From Ypsolopha sequella (lineage: Eukaryota; Arthropoda; Insecta; Lepidoptera; Ypsolophidae), in the NCBI GenBank assembly GCA_934047225.1, contig CAKOHE010000107.1:186001-250000 (forward strand): a stretch of DNA of 64,000 nt, written 5' to 3'. Below the pieces are notes generated by a model that was given only the letters and a program-made list of their open reading frames with translations, had not been told where the DNA came from and did no database searches. The translations under genes and the position numbers were made by a program. Positions 1 through 10,563 of this stretch are shown piece after piece (within the stretch, counting starts at the first letter, position 1; every line of letters starts with the position of its first letter).

Positions 1-33
1 ATGCAAAGGGATAAGGGGCACGTTATTGCTCTT

Positions 34-1290
34 ATGCTAAGGGATAAGGGGCGCGTTCTTGGTCTTATGCGAAGGGATAAGGGGTGCGTTCTTACTCTTA
101 TGCGAAGGGATAAGGGGCAGGTTCTTGCCCTTATGCGAAGGGATAAAGGGCACATTCTTGCCCTTATGCGAAGGGATAAGGGGCACGTTCTTGCTTTTAT
201 GCGAAAGGATAAGAGGCGCGTTCTTACTCTTATGCGAAGGAATAAGGGGCGCGTTCTTGCCCTTATGCGAAGGGATAAGAGGCGCATTCTTACTCTTATG
301 CGAAGGGATGAAGGGCGCGTTATTGCTCTTATGCAAAGGGATGAAGGGCGCGTTATTGCTCTTATGCAAAGGGATAAGGGGACGTTATTGCTCTTATGCA
401 AAGGGATGAAGGGCGCGTTATTGCTCTTATGCGAAGGGATAAGGGGCGCGTTATTGCTCTTATGCAAAGGGATGAGGGGCACGTTCTTGCTCTTATGCGA
501 AGGGATAAGGGGCACGTTCTTGCTCTTATGCGAAGGGATAAGGGGCACGTTATTGCTCTTATGCAAAGGGATAAGGGGCACGTTATTGCTCTTATGCAAA
601 GGGATGACGGGCGCGTTATTGCTCTTATGCGAAGAGATAAGGGGCACGTTCTTGCTCTTATGCGAAGGGATAAGGGGCGCGTTATCGCTCTTATGCGAAG
701 GGATAAGGGGCACGTTCTTGCCCTTATGCGAAGTGATAAGAGGCGCGTTCTTACTCTTATGCGAAGGGATAAGGGGCGCGTTCTTGCCCTTATGCGAAGG
801 GATAAGAGGCACGTTCTTGCTCTTATGCGAAGGGATAAGGAGTGCGTTATTGCACTTATGCGAAGGGATAATGGGCACATTATTGCTCTTATGCGAAGGG
901 ATAAGGGGCGCGTTCTTGCCCTTATGCGAAGGGATAAGGGGCACGTTATTGCTCTTATGCTAAGGGATAAGGGGCGCGTTCTTGGTCTTATGCGAAGGGA
1001 TAAGGGGTGCGTTCTTACTCTTATGCGAAGGGATAAGGGGCAGGTTCTTGCCCTTATGCGAAGGGATAAAGGGCACATTCTTGCCCTTATGCGAAGGGAT
1101 AAGGGGCACGTTCTTGCTCTTATGCGAAAGGATAAGAGGCGCGTTCTTACTCTTATGCGAAGGAATAAGGGGCGCGTTCTTGCTCTTATGCAAAGGGATG
1201 AGATGCACGTTCTTGCTCTTATGCGAAGGGATAAGGGGCGCGTTATTGCTCTTATGCGAAGGGATAAGGGGCACGTTCTTGCCCTAATGC
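34..1290. repeat. Nested 923-bp duplication inside the array
   Basis: A rare monomer run beginning with ATGCTAAGGGAT and containing TTCTTGGTCTT occurs at about 34 and again at about 957, a spacing of 923 bp (28 monomers less 1 bp). The same pair recurs at about 39,187/40,110 and 43,410/44,333, so the duplication is older than the longer duplications that carry it. The second copy diverges after roughly 240 bp. Confidence 0.8.
365..396. repeat. 32-bp variant monomer (1-bp deletion), marker unit
   Basis: This monomer reads GATAAGGGGACGTTATT where others have GGGGCACG, so one C is missing and the open frames shift here. Copies with the same deletion occur at about 39,518-39,549 and 43,741-43,772. 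They explain why spacings between long duplicates are 923 and 4,223 bp, one short of a multiple of 33. Confidence 0.9.
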
Positions 1291-4200
1291 GAAGGGATAA
1301 AGGGCACATACTTGCCCTTATGCGAAGGGATAAGGGGCACGTTCTTGCTCTTATGCGAAGGGATAAGAGGCGCGTTCTTACTCTTATGCGAAGGGATAAG
1401 GGGCGCGTTCTTGCTCTTATGCGAAGGGATAAGATGCGCGTTATTGCTCTTATGCGAAGGGATAAGGGGCACGTTCTTGCCCTTATGCGAAGGGATAAGG
1501 GGCATGTTCTTGCTCTTATGCGAAGGGATAAGAGGCGCGTTCTTACTGTTATGCGAAGGGATAAGGGGCGCGTTTTTGCCCTTATGCGAAGGGATAAGGG
1601 GCACGTTCTTGCTCTTATGCGAAGGGATGAGGGGCACGTTCTTACTCTTATCGGAAGGGATTAGAGGCGCGTTTTTGCCCTTATGCGAAGGGATAAGGGG
1701 CACGTTCTTACTCTTATGCGAAGGGATAAGGGGCGCGTTTTTGCTATTATGCGAAGGGATAAGAGGCGCGTTCTTACTCTTATGCGAAGGAATAAGGGGC
1801 GCGTTCTTGCCCTTATGCGAAGGGATAAGAGGCGCATTCTTACTCTTATGCGAAGGGATAAGGGGCGCGTTCTTGCCCTTATGCGAAGGGATAAGAGGCA
1901 CGTTCTTGCTCTTATGCGAAGGGATAAGGGGCGCGGTATTGCTTTTATGCGAAGGGATAAGGGGCACGTTCTTGCTCTTATGCGAAGGGATAAGAGGCGC
2001 GTTCTTACTCTTATGCGAAGGGATAAGGGGCGCGTTCTTACTCTTATGCGAAGGGATAAGAGGCGCATTCTTACTCTTATGCGAAGGGATAAGGGGCGCG
2101 TTCTTGCCCTTATGCGAAGGGATAAGAGGCACGTTCTTGCTCTTATGCGAAGGGATAAGGGGCGCGTTATTGCTCTTATGCGAAGGGATGAGGGGCGCGT
2201 TATTGCTCTTATGCAAAGGGATGAGGGGCACGTTATTGCTCTTATGCAAAGGGATAAGGGGCGCGTTATTGCTCTTATGCAAAGGGATAAGGGGCACGTT
2301 ATTGCTCTTATGGAAAGGGATGAAGGGCGCGTTATTGCTCTTTAGCGAAGGGATAAAAGGCACGTTCTTGCTCTTATGCGAAGGGATAAGGGGCGCGTTA
2401 TTGCTCTTATGCGAAGGGATAAGGGGCACGTTCTTGCTCTTATGCGAAGGGATAAGGGGCGGGTTCTTGCTCTTATGCGAAGGGATAAGGGGCGCGTTAT
2501 TGCTCTTATGCGAAGGGATAAGGGGCGCGTTCTTGCCCTTATGCGAAGGGATAAGGGGCGCGTTCTTGCCCTTATGCGAAGGGATAAGGGGCGCGTTTTT
2601 GCTCTTATGCGAAGGGATAAGGGGCGCGTTATTGCCCTTATGCGAAGGGATAAGAGGCGCGTTTTTACTCTTATGCGAAAGGATAAGGGGCGCGTTCTTG
2701 CCCTTATGCGAAGGGATAAAGGGCACATTCTTGCCCTTATGCGAGGGGATAAGGGGCACGTTCTTGCTCTTATGCGAAGGGATAAGAGGCGCGTTCTTAC
2801 TCTTACGCGAAGGGATAAGGGGCGCGTTATTGCTCTTATGCAAAGGGATAAGGGGCACGTTATTGCTCTTATGCAAAGGGATAAAGGGCACGTTATTGCT
2901 CTTATGCAAAGGGATAAGGGGCACGTTATTGCTCTTATGCAAAGGGATAAGGGGTGCGTTCTTGCTCTTATGCGAAGGGATAAGGGGCACGTTCTTGCTC
3001 TTATGCGAAGGGATAAGGGGCGCGTTATTGCTCTTATGCAAAGGGATGAGGGGCACGTTCTTGCCCTTATGCGAAGAGATAAGGGGCGCGTTATTGCTCT
3101 TATGCGAAGGGATAAGGGGCACGTTCTTGCTCTTATGCAAAGGGATGAGGCGCACATTCTTGCTCTTATGCGAAGGGATAAGGGGCGTGTTCTTGCCCTT
3201 ATGCGAAGGGATAAGAGACGCGTTCTTACTCTTATGCGAAGGGATAAGGGGCGCGTTCTTGCTCTTATGCGAAGGGATAAGGGGCACGTTATTGCTCTTA
3301 TGCGAAGGGATAAGGGGCACGTTCTTGCCTTTATGCGAAGGGATAAGAGGCGCGTTCTTACTCTTATGCGAAGGGATAAGGGGCGCGTTCTTGCCCTTAT
3401 GCGAAGAGATAAGGGGCACGTTCTTGCTCTTATGCGAAGGGATAAGGGGCACGTCCTTGCTCTTATGCCAAGGGATAAGGGGCGCGTTATTGCTCTTATG
3501 CGAAGGGATAAGGGGCACGTTCTTGCTCTTATGTGAAGGGATAAGGGGTGCGTTCTTGCTCTTATGCGAAGGGATAAGGGGCGCGTTATTGTTCTTATGC
3601 AAAGGGATGAGGGGCTCGTTCTTACTCTTATGCAAAGGGATTAGGGGCACGTTCTTGCTCTTATGCGAAGGTATAAGGGGCGCGTTATTGCTCTTATGCA
3701 AAGGGATAAGGGGCGCGTTCTTACTCTTATGCAAAGGGATAAGGGGCACGTTCTTGCTCTTATGCGAAGGGATAAGGGGCGCGTTATTGCTCTTATGCGA
3801 AGGGATAAGGGGCACATTATTGCTCTTATGCGAAGGGATAAGGGGCGCGTTCTTGCCCTTATGTGAAGGAATAAGGGGCACGTTATTGCTCTTATGCTAA
3901 GCGATAAGGGGCGCGTTATTGCTTTTATGCAAAGGGATGAGGGGCACGTTCTTGCTCTTATGCGAAGGGATAAGGGGCGCGTTATTGCTCTTATGCAAAG
4001 GGATGAGGGGCACGTTCTTGCTCTTATGCGAAGGGATAAGGGGCACGTTATTGCTCTTATGCGAAGGGATAAGAGGCGCGTTCTTACTCTTATGCGAAGG
4101 GATAAGGGGCGCGTTATTGCTCTTATGCAAAGGGATGAGGGGCACGTTCTTGCTCTTACGCGAAGGGATAAGGGGCGCGTTATTGCTCTTATGCAAAGGG

Positions 4201-6791
4201 ATGAGGGGCACGTTCTTGCTCTTATGCGAAGGGATAAGGGGCACGTTATTGCTCTTATGCGAAGGGATAAGAGGCGCGTTCTTACTCTTATGCGAAGGGA
4301 TAAGGGGCGCGTTATTGCTCTTATGCAAAGGGATGAGGGGCACGTTCTTGCTCTTACGCGAAGGGATAAGGGGCGCGTTATTGCTCTTATGCAATGGGAT
4401 GAGGGGCACGTTCTTGCCCTTATGCGAAGGGATAAGAGGCGCGTTCTTACTCTTATGCGAAGGGATAAGGGGCGCGTTCTTGCCCTTATGCGAAGGGATA
4501 AAGGGCACATTCTTGCCCTTATGCGAAGGGATAAGGGGCACGTTCTTGCTCTTATGCGAAGGGATAAGAGGCGCGTTCTTACTCTTATGCGAAGGGATAA
4601 GGGGCGCGTTATTGCTCTTATGCAAAGGGATGAGGGGCACGTTCTTGCTCTTATGCGAAGGGATAAGGGGCACGTTCTTGATCTTATGCGAAGGGATAAG
4701 GGGCACGTTATTGCTCCTATGCAAAGGGATAAGGGGCACGTTATTGCTCTTATGCAAAGGGATAAGGGGCACGTTATTGCTCTTATGCAAAGGGATAAGG
4801 GGCGCGTTCTTGCACTTATGCGAAGGGATAAAGGGCACGTTCTTGCTCTTATGCGAAGGGATAAGGGGCGCGTTATTGCTCTTATGCAAAGGAATGAGGG
4901 GCACGTTCTTGCTCTTATGCAAAGGGATGAGGGGCACATTCTTGCTCTTATGCGATGGGATAAGGGGGGGGTTATTGCTCTTATGCAATGGGATAAGGGC
5001 GGGGTTATTGCTCTTATGCAAAGGGATAAGGGGCACGTTATTGCTCTTATGCAAAGGGATGAAGAGCGCGTTATTGCTCTTATGAAAAGGGATGAGGGGC
5101 ACGTTATTGCTCTTATGAAAAGGGATGAGGGGCACGTTATTGCTCTTATGCAAAGGGATGAAGGGCGCGTTATTGCTCTTATGAAAAGGGATGAGGGGCA
5201 CGTTATTGCTCTTATGCAAAGGGATGAAGGGCGCGTTATTGCTCTTATGCAAAGGGATAAGGGGCACGTTATTGCTCTTATGCAAAGGGATGAGGGGCAC
5301 GTTATTGCTCTTATGCAATGGGATAAGGGGCGCGTTATTGCTCCTATGCAAAGGGATAAGGGGCACGTTATTGCTCTTATGCAAAGGGATGAAGGGCGCG
5401 TTATTGCTCTTATGAAAAGGGATGAGGGGCACGTTATTGTTCTTATGCAAAGGGATGAAGGGCGCGTTATTGCTCTTATGCAAAGGGATGAAGGGCGCGT
5501 TATTGCTCTTATGAAAAGGGATGAGGGGCACGTTATTGCTCTTATGCAAAGGGATGAAGGGCGCGTTATTGCTCTTATGAAAAGGGATGAGGGGCACGTT
5601 ATTGCTCTTATGCAAAGGGATGAAGGGCGCGTTATTGCTCTTATGCAAAGGGATAAGGGGCACGTTATTGCTCTTATGCAATGGGATAAGGGGCGCGTTA
5701 TTGCTCTTATGCAAAGGGATAAGGGGCACGTTATTGCTCTTATGCAAAGGGATGAAGGGCGCGTTATTGCTCTTATGAAAAGGAATGAGGGGCGCGTTAT
5801 TGCTCTTATGCAATGGGATTAGGGGCGCGTTATTGCTCTTATGCAAAGGGATGAATTGCGCGTTATTGCTCTTATGCAAAGGGATGAGGGGCACGTTATT
5901 GCTCTTATGCAACGGGATTAGGGGCGCGTTATTGCTCTTATGCAAAGGGATAAGGGGCACGTTATTGCTCTTATGCAAAGGGATGAGGGGCACGTTATTG
6001 CTCTTATGCAAAGGGATGAAGGGCGCGTTATTGCTCTTATGCAAAGGGATGAAGGGCGCGTTATTGCTCTTATGAAAAGCGATGAGGGGCACGTTATTGC
6101 TCTTATGCAAAGGGATAAGGGGCACCGTATTGCTCTTATGCAAAGGGATGAAGGGCGCGTTATTGCTCTTATGCAAAGGGATGAGGGGCACGTTATTGCT
6201 CTTATGCAATGGGATAAGGGGCGCGTTATTGCTCTTATGCAAAGGGATAAGGGGCACGTTATTGCTCTTATGCAAAGGGATGAAGGGCGCGTTATTGCTC
6301 TTATGAAAAGGGATGAGGGGTACGTTATTGCTCTTATGCGAAGGGATAAGGGGCGCGTTATTGCTCTTATGCAAAGGGATGAGGGGCACGTTATTGCTCT
6401 TATGCAATGGGATAAGGGGCGCGTTATTGCTCTTATGCAAAGTGATAAGGGGCACGTTATTGCTCTTATGCAAAGGGATGAAGGGCGCGTTATTGCTCTT
6501 ATGAAAAGGGATGAGAGGCACGTTATTGCTCTTATGCAAAGGGATGATGAGCGCGTTATTGCTCTTATGCAAAGGGATAAGGGGCACGTTATTGCTCTTA
6601 TGCAAAGGGATGAAGGGCGCGTTATTGCTCTTATGCAAAGGGATAAGGGGCACGTTATTGCTCTTATGCAAAGGGATGAGGGGCATGTTATTGCTCTTAT
6701 GCAATGGGATAAGGGGGGGGTTATTGCTCTTATGCAATGGGATAAGGGGGGGGTTATTGCTCTTATGCAAAGGGATAAGGGGCACGTTATT

Positions 6792-6820
6792 AAGAATAAG
6801 AATAAGAATAAGAATAAGAA
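6792..6820 (-). repeat. 3' terminal microsatellite tail of the retrotransposon
   Basis: On the plus strand this is AAGAAT repeated about four and a half times; in element orientation it is (CTTATT)n and ends directly at the target duplication. A short repeat tail in place of poly(A) is typical of CR1/L2-type elements. CTTAT and TTATT also occur in every 33-bp monomer. Confidence 0.85.
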
Positions 6821-7265
6821 ACATTTATTGCCAAATACACACAAAAAAGAAAAAAATGAGTACAATAAAATATTAAAACATAAAAAGTTAAAAACACAAA
6901 CAGTTCGTACACAGAATATTAACATTTAAACAAAACATTTATTTGGACAAATGGGAATAACTCAGCATTTGCTGACGCTGTCATACAGTGTGCAGCGCTG
7001 GTTTTCAGTTATCCCCAGCTCTTAGGGTAGTGTTCAGAGCAGAAAGTAATAAGGGTAAGTACACAATAAGAGAAGGGCTGTACATAAGTGTGTAAGGTTT
7101 ATGTTGTGTCTGATGTGTAGTGTTATGTATGATGATGAAATAGTAAATTTATTTTAAATCCAAAATATGATGAATGTAATGTAGTGAATGTTGAGTTTTA
7201 GATGAGGGCATTTTATCTATATATAGGTTTATTATGTTTTTTGGTATAGAGATAAAAGGTTTTAA
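6821..7265 (-). other. 3' untranslated region of the retrotransposon
   Basis: This AT-rich stretch lies between the end of ORF2 and the 3' tail. No reading frame or known RNA motif was recognised in it. A GC-richer part at about 6,960-7,030 contains CAGCATTTGCTGACGCTG with short self-complementary pieces. Confidence 0.6.
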
Positions 7266-7560
7266 TCAATAATATGTATAAGGATGCTTCAAATTTTCAC
7301 CCTGTTTTTGCCGCTGCAGGAGTATTGCCTTAAATTTAGCTTTAAAAGTATTAGTACTAATCTTTACTCGTAACGGTGGCGGTAGATTGTTCCATATTTT
7401 TGATGCCGCATATTTGAAGCATCCTTCATAACCCTTTGTTTTATGCTGGGAAATCAAAAGCAAGTTCTGGATTTTCGATCTTGTATTAAACTTGTGAGCA
7501 TCATTGCGCCATTTAAATTTCTCAAACAAATATTCTGGGTTTTTACTCCAGAGTATTTTT
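7266..7560 (-). pseudogene. C-terminal end of ORF2, out of frame
   Basis: About 95 codons in the neighbouring frame continue ORF2 after a run of six T at 7,556-7,561; a length change of one base in that run explains the break. The segment includes KYAASKIWNNLPPPLR, a conserved C-terminal block of CR1/L2-type elements, and ends near YTYY. The single shift in a homopolymer suggests a young dead copy, but a sequencing error in the run cannot be excluded. Confidence 0.85.
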
Positions 7561-10140
7561 TGTGTTGTACGTACAGGCAATATGTAATTCCCTGCGTGCC
7601 TTCATATTTAAAATTCCATTTTTATTGAGGTATGGAGTTATATGTGTTCGTTTTGGGATTTGAAAGCAAAACCGTGCGCAAGCATTTTGTATCCTTTGAA
7701 TGGCCCGCTCAGTTTTTTTAAACAGTCGAGGTCCATAAACTGCACTGCAGTAGTTCAAGGGCGAAAGTATGATCAACTCTGTAAGGAGCACACGAATATC
7801 AATTGATAGGTAATTTCTTATATTGTACAAAACTTTCAGCTTATAAAATGCAAATTTAATCTTTTCGCTCACATGTTTAACAAAGCGCATTTCACTGTCT
7901 ATAATCAAACCTAAGTTTTTTGCCTCAGTAACTATAGGTATTATTTTATTTTCAATTAATAACTTTGGATTTAATTCCTTTACTTTCTCAATTTGTCTTT
8001 TCGTCCCTATAATCATCATTTTAGATTTTAATGGATTTAATAGTAATGAATTACGCTTAGCCCATGTATTTATTCTATTTAAATCTTGATTAATTAATTC
8101 CATTGCTTGCACAGTGTCTTTGCTATCAAATGAGTGGTATATTTGAGTGTCATCCGCGTATAAGTGATATTTGGTGTTCTTAATACTGTCGACTATGTCC
8201 GCTGTAAATATCGAGAACAAAATAGGACCTAAGATTGAACCCTGTGGAACGCCTCGCGACAAACAGGCAGGTTTAGAACACATTCTGTCCCCATTAGGAT
8301 TTTCGGTTACTACTACTTGTTTCCGGTCATTAAGGAAAGATATGAACCAATTACAAGTAGTTTCGGAAAAACCATAACAAGCTAATTTAGCTGTTAAAAT
8401 CAAAGGATGCAGACAATCAAAGGCTCGCGAAAAATCCAACAAAACCAATACGCTGCCCTTGCCTACATCAGATTCTGATATGAGATCATCGGTTACCTGT
8501 AGTAAAGCAGTTTCAGTTCCATACGCCCTTCTAAAACCTGATTGCATTTTAGGTATAATATTTTCTTTGTCAAGGTATTCCAACATTTGTTTCAGGACAA
8601 CTTTTTCTATTATTTTACTGAATGTAGGCAAAATGCTTACAGGACGAAGATCTTTTACACTCTCGACATTATTTGACTTTGGTAACGGATTCACTAGAGC
8701 CACTTTACAAGATTCTGGAAAGGTATTTGTTTCTATAGACTTATTTACTATGCTCGTAATGACTGGTAATGATTGAGGTAAAGTTAGTTTTAACATTTCA
8801 GCATTAATAGAGTCATGCCCAGTGGCGTTTGTTTGTATACTTAATATTATCTTGGCTACTTCCTCTTTGGATGTTGGTTTAAGCGCAAAAGAACTTGTCG
8901 TTTTCTTATTGTTAGCAAAATTTGAAATGAGGTCATAATCAACACCGCCATCAGTTGGCAAGTTGAGGAAATTGTCATTAATTACGTCTGGGTCATTCAG
9001 GTGGTCAGGTATAGGAGCCTTGTCAAACTTATTGGTTATAGCAGTCTTTTTGAGATATTTCCACATAAGTTGGGGTTTGTTTTTATTTTTATTAACGTAA
9101 TGCTCAAAAAAAGCAGCTTTTTCTTTTTCAATTGTGGCAGTGACCAAGTTTTTAAGACATTTATAGTACTCCTTAGCAGAATCTTTTTTTGTTTTATTAG
9201 CCTTAACTAGAGCCTTGTCTCGGATAGACATCATTAGTTTTACAGTATCAGTTATCCATGGTTTCGGTGCTTCCTTGATTTCAGTTCTCCGTAATGGAGA
9301 GTGTTTATCAAATAAAATTAAGACGTATTCATTGAATCGCTTGATCATGTCGTTCACATTTTCTAATTCCAAGATGCTATTCCATGTAATTGATTCTAAA
9401 TCAACTCTAAAATTATTTTCATCGATTTTATTCAATGAACGTGTCATAATAAATTTTTTTACAGGTTTAGGTTTCCGAATATTAAAATCAGCCAGCACTA
9501 TGGCATGGTCACTTAACACTCTGTTATGGTAAACCGTGATTTTTTTACATCTAAGTGGTGTATCTGTAATAATCAAGTCGAGCAAGGTGCTTGATTTGTC
9601 ATTTATTCTCGTAGGTTCATTAACCATTTGCTGAAGATTCTGTTGAGAGCAAAAGAGTAGCATTTGTTTTGCCTTGGAGGTCTCAGGTTCTAAAATATCA
9701 ACATTGAAGTCAGTGAGAACGCAAGTATAATCATAACCTGAAAAGCAACTGATGGATTCACTGAGAGCATCTAACGCTTTCGGCACCTTTAGCGCTTCCG
9801 GTCTGTAAGCTGTTCCAATTGCCATTTTAGCCCCCGGCAGCTGCACATCGAGCCATAGCTCCTCGAGATCAGATGCGGGATGCGGTCTGACACGAGCTCT
9901 TAGACCCTGCCTAATGTAAAAACCCACTCCCCCTCCCCTCTTTGTTTTTCCTTTATTCTGTACTTTACGTGACCTGTGTACAAAGTTGTAACCCTGAATT
10001 GGCGGTGCAAACATTTCTTGGCCATCTTTTAGCCAGGTTTCGTTTAGGGCTAGAATATCTGGTTGGTGTTTACTTACAGTAACACAAAACTCGTCTTGTC
10101 CCGTATTAAGAGATCTTACATTTAATAAACCTAATCGCAA
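7543..10140 (-). CDS. ORF2 of the non-LTR retrotransposon: endonuclease and reverse transcriptase
   Basis: About 865 codons, counted from the Leu (TTG) codon at 10,140. The apurinic-like endonuclease occupies about residues 1-220: NVRSL near 7-11, NETW with the acidic Glu34, a TDFN block at 143-146 where the family usually has GDFN, and SDH at 210-212 as the catalytic His motif. The reverse transcriptase occupies about 475-740: RPVS near 499-502, LLDFSRAFD with the first catalytic Asp near 569, GVPQGSILGP at 630-639, and YADD at 661-664. The frame is open upstream of 10,140 for about 25 codons without an ATG, so the start is unresolved. The protein would nick target DNA and copy its own RNA there. 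The frame ends early at 7,543 because of a frameshift, and the C-terminus continues in another frame. Confidence 0.92.
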   Translation of the reverse strand: MRLGLLNVRSLNTGQDEFCVTVSKHQPDILALNETWLKDGQEMFAPPIQGYNFVHRSRKVQNKGKTKRGGGVGFYIRQGLRARVRPHPASDLEELWLDVQLPGAKMAIGTAYRPEALKVPKALDALSESISCFSGYDYTCVLTDFNVDILEPETSKAKQMLLFCSQQNLQQMVNEPTRINDKSSTLLDLIITDTPLRCKKITVYHNRVLSDHAIVLADFNIRKPKPVKKFIMTRSLNKIDENNFRVDLESITWNSILELENVNDMIKRFNEYVLILFDKHSPLRRTEIKEAPKPWITDTVKLMMSIRDKALVKANKTKKDSAKEYYKCLKNLVTATIEKEKAAFFEHYVNKNKNKPQLMWKYLKKTAITNKFDKAPIPDHLNDPDVINDNFLNLPTDGGVDYDLISNFANNKKTTSSFALKPTSKEEVAKIILSIQTNATGHDSINAEMLKLTLPQSLPVITSIVNKSIETNTFPESCKVALVNPLPKSNNVESVKDLRPVSILPTFSKIIEKVVLKQMLEYLDKENIIPKMQSGFRRAYGTETALLQVTDDLISESDVGKGSVLVLLDFSRAFDCLHPLILTAKLACYGFSETTCNWFISFLNDRKQVVVTENPNGDRMCSKPACLSRGVPQGSILGPILFSIFTADIVDSIKNTKYHLYADDTQIYHSFDSKDTVQAMELINQDLNRINTWAKRNSLLLNPLKSKMMIIGTKRQIEKVKELNPKLLIENKIIPIVTEAKNLGLIIDSEMRFVKHVSEKIKFAFYKLKVLYNIRNYLSIDIRVLLTELIILSPLNYCSAVYGPRLFKKTERAIQRIQNACARFCFQIPKRTHITPYLNKNGILNMKARRELHIACTYNTKNTLE

Positions 10141-10373
10141 ACTATGATTGGATTTATTGTTATCGTATTTTATTAATTGGTAAATACATTCGAAATTTAC
10201 AACATTTTACCTCATCTGTGTATTTGAAAGTGTGTGGGTGTATGTGTTGTGTAGGAAAAACAGCAGGTAACACTGTATAATAAACTAAATGAGAAATCGT
10301 ATACACATGCATGAACAATGATAAATTATAATTTAGCTCGACACATGACATATTTACACAAACAAGAACAATA
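10141..10373 (-). other. ORF1-ORF2 junction region of the retrotransposon
   Basis: This is about 230 bases between the ORF1 stop and the first ORF2 residues. The ORF2 frame extends into it to about 10,220 (residues such as YQLIKYDNNKS) and then meets a stop. It holds a TGTGTGGGTGTATGTGTTGTG stretch, written on the plus strand, and no other recognised feature. Confidence 0.6.
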
Positions 10374-10563
10374 TTATATGCTAACTTCAGTAGAAGCTGG
10401 TAACCTAAAAACCCTGACAAGGTCATCTTCAGAGCGTATAAGATTGCAAGTCAATCCGTCGTCCTTTCTGACCAGTACTCTTCCTTCACGGGTCCAAGCA
10501 TACTTCCAGTCGTGTTGCTTGATCAATATTCTAGCTTTACGAAAGAGAGCTCTGTTTTGTTTT
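10374..10563 (-). pseudogene. 3' end of ORF1, FP25-like C-terminal domain (5'-truncated)
   Basis: About 60 codons remain before the stop at 10,374. The residues RKARILIKQHDWKYAW followed by REGRVLVRK and a short acidic helix resemble the C-terminal domain of baculovirus FP-like proteins, widely found as the ORF1 product of insect non-LTR elements (family knowledge). In intact elements this protein is thought to bind the element RNA. Here the N-terminal part is absent because the element ends at 10,563 and array sequence follows; reading on into the array gives a meaningless open frame. The assignment rests on motif resemblance only. Confidence 0.7.

Larger units (their letters stand above)
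1..4950. repeat. Array-edge segment, copy at left (paired with 43,377-48,425)
   Basis: Monomer-variant order in this segment is matched by 43,377-48,425. The offset is 43,376 bp at positions 37, 960 and 1,312, and 43,475 bp at 3,641-4,939, so the right copy has a net gain of three monomers. Shared rare variants include the 32-bp monomer, a TTACGCGAAGG monomer and a GCGATGGGATAAGG monomer near the end. Copy 2 stops at the array edge just after the last of these. Confidence 0.85.
1..6791. repeat. 33-bp minisatellite array, left segment
   Basis: Tandem monomers of 33 bp, open at the left window edge. A typical monomer has ATGCAAAGGGAT at positions 1-12, AAGGGG at 13-18, CAC or CGC at 19-21 and GTTATTGCTCTT at 22-33. 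Variation is concentrated at a few positions: CAA/CGA/AAA after ATG, AGG/TGG, AAG/GAG/GAA after GAT, CAC/CGC, TATT/TCTT, and CTCTT/CCCTT/ACTCTT at the end. Monomers at 1-4,950 are mostly the GCGAAGG/TTCTT type; those at 4,950-6,791 are mostly GCAAAGG, GAAAAGG or GCAATGG with TTATT. All lengths seen are 33 bp except one 32-bp monomer near 365-396. Four of six frames stay open as an arithmetic consequence; no frame shows silent-site-biased variation, so coding is not supported. Confidence 0.97.
6792..10563 (-). mobile_element. 5'-truncated non-LTR retrotransposon (CR1/L2-group-like) inserted in the array
   Basis: The element reads on the minus strand. Its 5' end is at 10,563 inside an ORF1 remnant, ORF2 (endonuclease plus reverse transcriptase) follows, and its 3' end at 6,792 is a short tail of CTTATT repeats instead of poly(A). 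GTTATT is duplicated at 6,786-6,791 and 10,564-10,569. The uninterrupted array copy at 14,953-14,958 confirms these ends. YADDTQIY in the reverse transcriptase, a C-terminal region of the kind seen in CR1/L2/Daphne-group elements, and a microsatellite tail point to that broad group; the exact clade is not certain. Truncation within ORF1 fits incomplete target-primed reverse transcription. Confidence 0.93.

Noticed and set aside
8171..9532. Plus-strand frames of 60-105 codons within the retrotransposon
   Set aside because: They are antisense to the well-supported ORF2 on the minus strand.
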